DNA of 64,000 nt from Allobosea sp. BK604. GTDB lineage: Bacteria > Pseudomonadota > Alphaproteobacteria > Rhizobiales > Beijerinckiaceae. Shown in pieces: positions 58,845 through 64,000 of this stretch. The stretch spans positions 1,054,001-1,118,000 of the forward strand of contig NZ_SLZF01000001.1 of the NCBI RefSeq assembly GCF_004341515.1, written 5' to 3'. The position numbers and the translations under genes are program-made. The notes beneath the pieces were generated by a model, which worked only from the letters and a program-made list of their open reading frames with translations, was not told where the DNA came from and did no database searches. Numbering within the stretch: position 1 is the first letter of the stretch; each line of letters opens with the position of its first letter.

Positions 58845-59804
58845 GGTCGCGGCAGCGCGATCCTCGCCCGGCACGAACGCGTCGAACGCGGCCCAGAACT
58901 GGGCGCGGATATCGTCGGTTTCCATCAGGATCTCGTGGCGCGCCGTCGGCAGGACCAGGGCCGCGCCGGTCTTCAGGCGGGCGGCGAAACGCTCGATCGC
59001 CGGCGTCGAGACGACCGGATCCCGCCCGGCCGCGATCACCAGGGTCGGAATCCGGACCTCGAGCGCCGCCGAAGGCGCGTTCAGCCGGGCCATCAGCTGG
59101 AAGGCCGTCCTGACCCAGGCGATCGTCGGGTCGCCGACGCTGAGATGCCGCGCCGCCGCCGAGAGCGCCGCGTTGCGGGCATAGCGAACGGGATCGCCGG
59201 TCAGCCGGTTGCCCTCGAACGGCTTGGTCGCGATCGCGGTATCGCCACCGCCCGGAACGAAGGAGCGGCCGAGACCGAGCCAGAACAGGACATTCGCCAG
59301 CCGTTCCGCCGCGCCCGGCCGCGCGATCATGGTGAGCCCGAGCATGGGCGCCAGCGCCACCTGCCGCGAGACCGGCAAGGCGCCACGCCGCGCGGCGTCG
59401 AGGCAGAGCGCCGCTCCCATCGAATGCGCCAGCACGAAATGCGGCTTGGGCATCTTCTCCTGCATCTCGGCCATGGCCAGCGCGAGGTCGCGCTCATAAT
59501 GCCGCAGCCGTCCGACATGGCCCTTGCGCACCCGCCCGACGAAGCGCTGCGAGCCGCCCTGCCCGCGCCAATCGAAGGCGAGCACATGGAAGCCGCGCCG
59601 GCGCAGCTCGGCGATGGTCTCGCCGTAGCGCTCGATGAATTCGGCCCGGCCCTGGACGATGACGACGGTGCCGCGCATCGCCTTCACGGTCGGTCGCCAG
59701 CTCGCGAAACGCAGGGAGGCTCCGTCCTGGGTGCTGGCGAGCCAGACCTTGGCATGGCCGGGAGGCGGATAGCCCGGATGGACGAACAGTTCGGCTTCGG
59801 CCAT
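58749..59804 (-). CDS. Alpha/beta hydrolase, lysophospholipase/monoacylglycerol lipase-like
   Basis: A 351-residue hydrolase. [20 protein letters not shown] near 53-72, [14 protein letters not shown], the nucleophile [17 protein letters not shown] near 131-147, AAGRDPVVS and a final His in PTARHEIL are typical of PldB-like enzymes that cut lysophospholipids or monoglycerides. The C-terminal 30-odd residues, low complexity and Ala/Gly-rich, are encoded opposite the end of hisN. Start MAEAELF is preferred to the ATG nine codons upstream. Confidence 0.87.
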   Translation of the reverse strand: MAEAELFVHPGYPPPGHAKVWLASTQDGASLRFASWRPTVKAMRGTVVIVQGRAEFIERYGETIAELRRRGFHVLAFDWRGQGGSQRFVGRVRKGHVGRLRHYERDLALAMAEMQEKMPKPHFVLAHSMGAALCLDAARRGALPVSRQVALAPMLGLTMIARPGAAERLANVLFWLGLGRSFVPGGGDTAIATKPFEGNRLTGDPVRYARNAALSAAARHLSVGDPTIAWVRTAFQLMARLNAPSAALEVRIPTLVIAAGRDPVVSTPAIERFAARLKTGAALVLPTARHEILMETDDIRAQFWAAFDAFVPGEDRAAATSAGEKGEGSLVEGLVAGGDDPATASGAAAVP

Positions 59805-59904
59805 CGCGGCCTCCAAATCACGGCATCGCAAGCCGCTGAACAGGACGGGTTATGCCCGTCTTGGCAGCCCCTTGAAAAGCCGAAATGCTCCCCCAACTCA
59901 TAGT

Positions 59905-59992
59905 CACGCAGGCCAATCATGGCTGCGTGAACCTGAACCAGGCCTGCGCTCAGACCGAGGCAGGCTGGACCACATGTCGCTTCTTTGGAGGA
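59905..59992 (+). promoter_or_regulatory. ROSE-type RNA thermometer in the hsp20 leader
   Basis: Three successive hairpins: CACGCA/TGCGTG (59905-59929), GCCTG/CAGGC (59942-59965), and a terminal one where UCGCU (59977-59981) pairs with AGGA of the ribosome site GGAGGA (59989-59992) with one bulged G. That U[U/C]GCU to AGGA pairing is the defining element of ROSE thermometers, which open on heat shock. Confidence 0.8.
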
Positions 59993-59997
59993 CAACC

Positions 59998-60465
59998 ATG
60001 CGTCACTTCGATCTTTCCCCGCTCTATCGCTCGACCGTCGGTTTCGATCGTCTGTTCAACCTGCTCGACCAGGCCACCAACGTCGACAACGCGCCGACCT
60101 ATCCGCCCTATAATATCGAGCGCACTGCCGAGAACGCCTACCGCATCTCGATTGCCGTCGCCGGCTTTGCCGAGGACGACCTCGCCATCGAGAGCAAGGA
60201 GAACACTCTCACCGTACGCGGCGAGAAGAAGGTCTCCGAAGAGGCCGGCCAGCGCGAGGTCCTGCACCAGGGTATCGCCGCGCGCGCCTTCGAGCGTCGT
60301 TTCCAGCTTGCCGACTACGTCCAGGTGACGGGCGCGAGCCTCGAGAACGGCCTGCTCCATATCGATCTCGTCCGCGAGATTCCGGAGGCGAAGAAGCCGC
60401 GCCAGATCGCCATTGGCGGCAAACCCGCCAAGGTGCTCGAGGCCAAGGTCGCCAAGGCCGCGTAA
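59998..60465 (+). CDS. Small heat-shock protein, Hsp20/IbpA type
   Basis: A 155-residue chaperone of the class A rhizobial type: [40 protein letters not shown], then the alpha-crystallin core with LTVRGEKK and [33 protein letters not shown]. It holds unfolding proteins for refolding. GGAGG precedes ATG 59998 and is masked by the ROSE hairpin; an intrinsic terminator follows. Confidence 0.95.
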   Translation: MRHFDLSPLYRSTVGFDRLFNLLDQATNVDNAPTYPPYNIERTAENAYRISIAVAGFAEDDLAIESKENTLTVRGEKKVSEEAGQREVLHQGIAARAFERRFQLADYVQVTGASLENGLLHIDLVREIPEAKKPRQIAIGGKPAKVLEAKVAKAA

Positions 60466-60494
60466 TCGTTCGGCTTCATCGCCGGCACGAATGA

Positions 60495-60524
60495 GGCGCT
60501 CCCGGGCAACCGGGAGCGCCTTTT
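60495..60524 (+). terminator. Intrinsic terminator of hsp20
   Basis: GGCGCTCCCGG (60495-60505), loop GCAA, CCGGGAGCGCC (60510-60520), then TTTT. It lies 30 bases past the stop. Confidence 0.93.
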
Positions 60525-60532
60525 CATTGGGC

Positions 60533-61495
60533 TCAGTCCAGCGGCACGACCGGCGCGATCGGCGTGTCCGGGCGCGGCACCGATGGCGCCGGATCCGGAA
60601 CCTGTACCGGCGGCATGGCGCCGGCCGCTGGCGCCGCGCCGGGTGACGGCTCGGCCCTGGCGAGAGGCGGCTCCCGCTCGGGCTCGTTGGTGCCGCGGAC
60701 ATCGTTGGGGTTGACCAGCCTGGGCTTGTCCTCGCCGGTCGCCGGATTGACCGGGCCGGGTGTCGGAGCGGCTGGAAGAACGGGGGAAGCCGGCGCGGTG
60801 GTGGCCGGAGCGGCCGCTTCCGCCGGCGGCTTCTCGGCCGGCGCCGCAGGCTCCCCGGCGCGTGGCGGAGCGGCCGGCGATGGCGGCACAGCCGTGGCCG
60901 GGGCATTCGCCTCGGCCGGCGGGGCTGGGGCCGGCTCGGGCGCTGGCGCATGCGGCGGCGCCACTGGCGAGGGCGGGATGGTTCGTGCCGGAGCATTGGC
61001 CTGCGCCGGCCCCCTCAGGCTCGGCGGGCGCTCGGGCGGCAGCGGCAACAGGCGCGGCTGGGCTGCGCGCGGCTCCACGGGATCGAGGCGCGCAGCGGGC
61101 GGCATCACTGGCGTTCCCGGCCCGGGAGGCTGGAGATTGACCCGCCTGATCAGATCGCCGCTATAGAGATCGAGCACCAGCCTCGTGCGCCGGCCATTCG
61201 CCATAGCCCCTTCGACCACGAAGGTCTCGTCGGTCCGCACCGTGCGCTCGATCTGGGCGAGCCCGTATTCGCGCAGCGCAATGCGAGCGATCTCGCGCTG
61301 CGACAGCGGCGCCGGGGCATAGTAGCGGCGACCATAGCCCTCGCCATAGCCGTAGCTATAGCCATAGCGCGGCGCATAATCGTACTCGTAGCCGTAATAT
61401 TGCGCGGTAGCCCCACCGGCCGAGCCCGCCAGCGTGCCGGCCATTGCCAGGCCCATCAGCACGCCCCGCGACCGCGCGGTCGAATTAGAAGCCAT
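60533..61495 (-). CDS. Exported Tyr/Gly- and Pro/Ala-rich protein
   Basis: A 320-residue protein with a signal peptide (SRGVLMGLAMAGTLAGSAGG, cleavage near ATAQY). A Tyr/Gly-rich stretch (YYGYEYDYAPRYGYSYGYGE) follows, then a small PepSY-like domain (EIARIALREYGLAQIERTVR; RTRLVLDLYSGDLIRRVNL) and about 190 residues of low-complexity Pro/Ala/Glu. A cell-envelope role is likely; function unknown. The terminator of hsp20 lies just past its 3' end. Confidence 0.7.
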   Translation of the reverse strand: MASNSTARSRGVLMGLAMAGTLAGSAGGATAQYYGYEYDYAPRYGYSYGYGEGYGRRYYAPAPLSQREIARIALREYGLAQIERTVRTDETFVVEGAMANGRRTRLVLDLYSGDLIRRVNLQPPGPGTPVMPPAARLDPVEPRAAQPRLLPLPPERPPSLRGPAQANAPARTIPPSPVAPPHAPAPEPAPAPPAEANAPATAVPPSPAAPPRAGEPAAPAEKPPAEAAAPATTAPASPVLPAAPTPGPVNPATGEDKPRLVNPNDVRGTNEPEREPPLARAEPSPGAAPAAGAMPPVQVPDPAPSVPRPDTPIAPVVPLD

Positions 61496-61599
61496 GTCGT
61501 TCCATCCTCTTAATGGAATGCACCCCGGCTTCAGTCTTCCTTAGGGATTGCGGCACGCTTGCGGCGTCACCCCGGCGATTTCGGAAAGCCGCGGGAGCC

Positions 61600-61650
61600 T
61601 AAAAAATCGGCCCGAAAACTCGATCGCATTTTTCGGATCGATCCGATGCT
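61600..61650. repeat. Dispersed palindromic repeat, diverged copy E
   Basis: ATCGGCCCGAAAA, CTCGATCGCATTTTTCGG and ATCCGATGC keep the order of the 45551-45610 element. It lies between the secreted Tyr/Gly-rich gene and the threonine aldolase gene. Confidence 0.45.
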
Positions 61651-61681
61651 GGGAGCGACGCGCGCAGGGACCTACGCTGAC

Positions 61682-62737
61682 CTAGCCGTTCAGCACCGCG
61701 ATAAGCCGCTCGACATCCTCTTTCCTGGTCGCGAAGGACATCACGAAGCGGCCGATCACCTCGCCCGGCTTCAGCGCATTCTCCTCGGCGAGCGCGGTGT
61801 CGGACCAGGAGATGAAACCGATTCCGGCAGCCTGCAGCCGCGCCTGCGCCGCCGTATCGAGGATCAGGAAGGCCGTATTCGCCTCGCAGGGCCAGGCGAG
61901 GCGCACCGCGCCGTTCCTGGCCACGGCATCGGCCAGCAGCGCCGCCATCGCATTGGAATGGCGCGCCAGCGCGAGCCAATGGCCGCCGGCGAGCAGCCCC
62001 TCGAATTGCGCGCCGATCAGCCTGCCCTTGGAAAGCGTATGGCCGGCGCGCTTGCGCCGCCATTTCATCTCGGCCGCGAGCGCCGGATCGAAAAAGACCA
62101 CCGCCTCCGCCGCCCAGGCCCCGTTCTTGGTTCCGCCGAAGGAGAGCACGTCGACGCCCGCTTTCCAGCTGATATCGGCCGGGGAGCAGCCGAGCGCGAC
62201 CACAGCATTGGCGAAGCGCGCCCCGTCCATATGCATCTTCAGCCCGCGCGGCGTCACCGCATCCTTGAGCGCGCGCACCTCGGCCGGCGTGTAGACGAGG
62301 CCGCATTCCGTCGCCTGAGTGATCGCCAGCGCCTGCGGCTGGACCTGATGCAGGGCGCCCTCCCGCATCCGCGTCAGCGTCCTGGTGACGCGATCCGGCT
62401 GGATCTTGTTGCCGATGCCGGGCAGGCCGATGAGCTTGGCGCCATCAGTGAAGAATTCCGGCGCGCCGCATTCGTCATCGGCGACATGGCTTTCCTGATG
62501 CGTGAGCACCGCCCCCCAGGGCCGTGTCAGGCAGGCCAGCGCCAGCGAATTCGCCGCAGTGCCGCTGGTCACCAGGAAGACCGCGACCTCATGCTCGAAG
62601 AGGTCCGCGAAGAGCCGCTCGACGCGGCTCGTCCAGGCATCCGTGCCATAGGGGGCGGCGGAGCCGTCATTGGCCGCGGCGATCGCCGCCATCACCGGAG
62701 CGCTCGCGCCGGCCGTGTTGTCGCTGACGAAGTTCAT
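61682..62737 (-). CDS. ltaE: Low-specificity threonine aldolase
   Basis: A 351-residue PLP enzyme that cleaves threonine and allo-threonine to glycine and acetaldehyde. VTSGTAANSLALACLT near 56-71 binds phosphate, ESHVADDECGAPEFF near 83-97 stacks the cofactor, MHMDGARFANAV near 168-179 holds the Asp, and the Schiff-base Lys is in LSFGGTKNGAW near 203. Full length, single gene; divergent from gltB. Confidence 0.92.
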   Translation of the reverse strand: MNFVSDNTAGASAPVMAAIAAANDGSAAPYGTDAWTSRVERLFADLFEHEVAVFLVTSGTAANSLALACLTRPWGAVLTHQESHVADDECGAPEFFTDGAKLIGLPGIGNKIQPDRVTRTLTRMREGALHQVQPQALAITQATECGLVYTPAEVRALKDAVTPRGLKMHMDGARFANAVVALGCSPADISWKAGVDVLSFGGTKNGAWAAEAVVFFDPALAAEMKWRRKRAGHTLSKGRLIGAQFEGLLAGGHWLALARHSNAMAALLADAVARNGAVRLAWPCEANTAFLILDTAAQARLQAAGIGFISWSDTALAEENALKPGEVIGRFVMSFATRKEDVERLIAVLNG

Positions 62738-63005
62738 GGCCGAGCGTTACCGCCGCCACCCCGCCGCTGCCAAGCCGGGCGGTCCTGCGCATGCGGTCTG
62801 CGGGCCATGCATGAATTTGGGCCGGATTGCGGCACCGGACACAAGCGTGCAACCAGACTCGGGCTTTTGCGCTGGAAATGTCTTACAGAAGTTGCATATC
62901 GCAATAAAATTTCAGCCCGAGGCAAAATCGGCTCTTGTGCGGACCTTAGAACTCTGGCAAATTCGTCCCGATAGGACAGTGATGCTGTCCCAATTTTCAC
63001 CGCGC

Positions 63006-63033
63006 CGACGCAAGGCCACGGAGCCTTGCGTCG
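63006..63033 (+). terminator. Strong hairpin in the gltB leader
   Basis: CGACGCAAGG (63006-63015) pairs perfectly with CCTTGCGTCG (63024-63033), 8-base loop. There is no T-run after it, so it may be an attenuator-type or stabilising element rather than a full terminator. Confidence 0.45.
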
Positions 63034-63057
63034 GACGATCGCAACGGAGCGGAGCAG

Positions 63058-63126
63058 ATGACGAGGGGCACGGCCACTACCGCCAAAGCCAACCGTAAAC
63101 GCGCCGCCCGTAAAACGGCGGCGTGA
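63058..63126 (+). CDS. Possible 22-residue basic peptide
   Basis: ATG with GGAG upstream, 22 codons: Thr/Ala-rich with Lys and Arg (TTAKANRKRAARKTAA), resembling the tails of histone H1-like proteins. It may be a leader peptide for gltB or chance. No family recognised. Confidence 0.3.
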   Translation: MTRGTATTAKANRKRAARKTAA

Positions 63127-63351
63127 ACAGGCGCGGCAGGGCTCGATAAGCCCGAAGCGCCTGCGGAGGACGCGGGCGCGAACCGAAAATAGCGCAAGCA
63201 AGCCTCTGAGAGACAACCAGGCCGCGTTGGCCCCGTCCTTGCTGCTGCAGACTGCAGACGCGAGCGGACGGTCCGGCGCGACAAGGGATGATGTGGACTC
63301 ATGCAGGCCCGTCAGTGGAAACTGAGGGGCATTGGCAAGCGGGGTTTGACC

Positions 63352-64000
63352 ATGAGCGGAACCAGCAAGTCGGCGGCCTCTGTCGAGCGCTTCCCTGAGG
63401 TGCGCGATCCGGCGATGCCGGAGGCGCAGGGCCTCTATCATCCGTCTCTGGAGAAAGATTCCTGCGGCGTCGGCTTCATCGCCGACATGAAGAACCGCAA
63501 GACCCACGCGATTGTCCAGCAGGGCCTGCAGATCCTGCACAATCTCGACCATCGCGGCGCCGTCGGTGCCGATCCGAAGCTCGGCGACGGCTGCGGCATC
63601 CTCACTCAGATCCCGCATCGCTTCTTCAAGGAAGAATGCGCCAGGCTCGGCATCGAGCTGCCCGAGCCCGGCCATTACGCCATCGGCCAGTTCTTCATGC
63701 CGCAGGCGGCGGAGGATCGCGCCGTCTGCGAGGAGATCGTCGCCCAGACGGTCGAGGAGGAAGGCCTGATCTTCCTCGGCTGGCGCGACGTGCCGGTCGA
63801 CAACCATGACCTCGGCGATGCCGTGAAGGAGACCGAGCCGGTCCATCGCCAGCTCTTCGTCGGCCGCCCGGCCGAGATCGCCAGCGAGGATGATTTCGAG
63901 CGCGAGGTCTATGTCCTGCGCAAGTCCGTCTCGAACAAGGTCTACAAGCGCCACGACCGTGCCACCGCGACCTATTATCCGGTCTCGATGTCCTGCCGCA
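63352..64000 (+). CDS. gltB: Glutamate synthase (NADPH) large subunit, N-terminal part
   Basis: 216 codons are visible; the gene runs off the window. After a 37-residue propeptide the class II glutamine amidotransferase domain begins at Cys38 in EKDSCGVGFIADMKNRKTH, the Cys that becomes the N-terminal nucleophile. LQILHNLDHRGAVGADPKLG and DGCGILTQIPHRFF follow as in GltB. It transfers the glutamine amide to 2-oxoglutarate. ATG 63352 gives a normal propeptide; ATG 63301, in frame, would add 17 residues. Confidence 0.95.
   Translation, partial: MSGTSKSAASVERFPEVRDPAMPEAQGLYHPSLEKDSCGVGFIADMKNRKTHAIVQQGLQILHNLDHRGAVGADPKLGDGCGILTQIPHRFFKEECARLGIELPEPGHYAIGQFFMPQAAEDRAVCEEIVAQTVEEEGLIFLGWRDVPVDNHDLGDAVKETEPVHRQLFVGRPAEIASEDDFEREVYVLRKSVSNKVYKRHDRATATYYPVSMSCR

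Larger units (their letters stand above)
62738..63351. other. 614-base leader region before gltB
   Basis: Unusually long and partly AT-rich. It holds a candidate promoter (TTACAG 62883-62888, 16-base spacer, TAAAAT 62905-62910), the palindrome GGACAG-N5-CTGTCC (62974-62990), a strong hairpin (63006-63033) and a 22-codon frame (63058-63126). Nothing else recognisable. It may hold attenuation or regulator sites for glutamate synthase. Confidence 0.45.

Overview
The window reads as chromosome from a high-GC alphaproteobacterium of the order Hyphomicrobiales, most like Bosea or a close relative. The evidence is a CpdR-type receiver, GapR (DUF2312), a ROSE-type thermometer ahead of an Hsp20 gene, an alphaproteobacterial suhB/MmgR-like small RNA beside hisN, and Rhizobiales-type intergenic palindromes. 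Genus is an inference; there is no 16S rRNA here.

Positions 1-45400 are an accessory catabolic region made of four transporter-plus-enzyme blocks. (a) 1-7900: a branched-chain-type (Liv) ABC transporter, a PaaK-like CoA ligase, a citryl-CoA-lyase-like protein and the start of a PEP mutase/isocitrate lyase family gene, all on the minus strand, with a divergent GntR regulator. (b) 11088-23278: a TctBA/TctC tricarboxylate-type transporter enclosing a 2-hydroxyacid dehydrogenase, then two modules of a thiolase-fold protein plus a DUF35 protein, a two-subunit CoA-transferase, a ThDP enzyme and an aldehyde dehydrogenase. (c) 31435-23334, minus strand, divergent from a LysR regulator: GST, alpha/beta hydrolase, enoyl-CoA hydratase, an Fbp-like ABC importer, a PEP mutase family protein and an FAH-family hydrolase. 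(d) 32647-45408: paired class III CoA-transferases, a 4,5-dihydroxyphthalate-decarboxylase-like protein, a dicarboxylate-lactone-hydrolase-like amidohydrolase, a PEP mutase family protein, a GntR regulator, a flavin monooxygenase, a LeuC/LeuD-like hydratase and a Tau/Ssu-type ABC importer. Between (a) and (b) lie a secreted DJ-1-like protein, an epimerase and a secreted lectin-like protein.

Positions 45607-64000 are mostly core genome: a decayed LysR gene, gapR, two N-formylglutamate amidohydrolase family genes, glycerate kinase, a DUF1036 protein, a TPR protein, rpmJ, an MBL-fold protein with a divergent MarR and clear operators, a GH19-plus-M15-like lysin, tRNA-Val(GAC), cpdR, a small RNA, hisN, an Hsp20 gene under a ROSE element, threonine aldolase and the start of gltB.

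The observations most worth following are these. Both thiolase-like proteins lack the thiolase cysteine, and one carries a Tyr295/Tyr345 pair that resembles Ltp2-type retro-aldolases. The block (d) route pairs an aconitase-type hydratase with a PEP-mutase-family enzyme that lacks the lyase cysteine. Several proteins have lost a catalytic residue: one CoA-transferase and one alpha/beta hydrolase. Two RNA regulators, the small RNA and the thermometer, can be read directly from the sequence.
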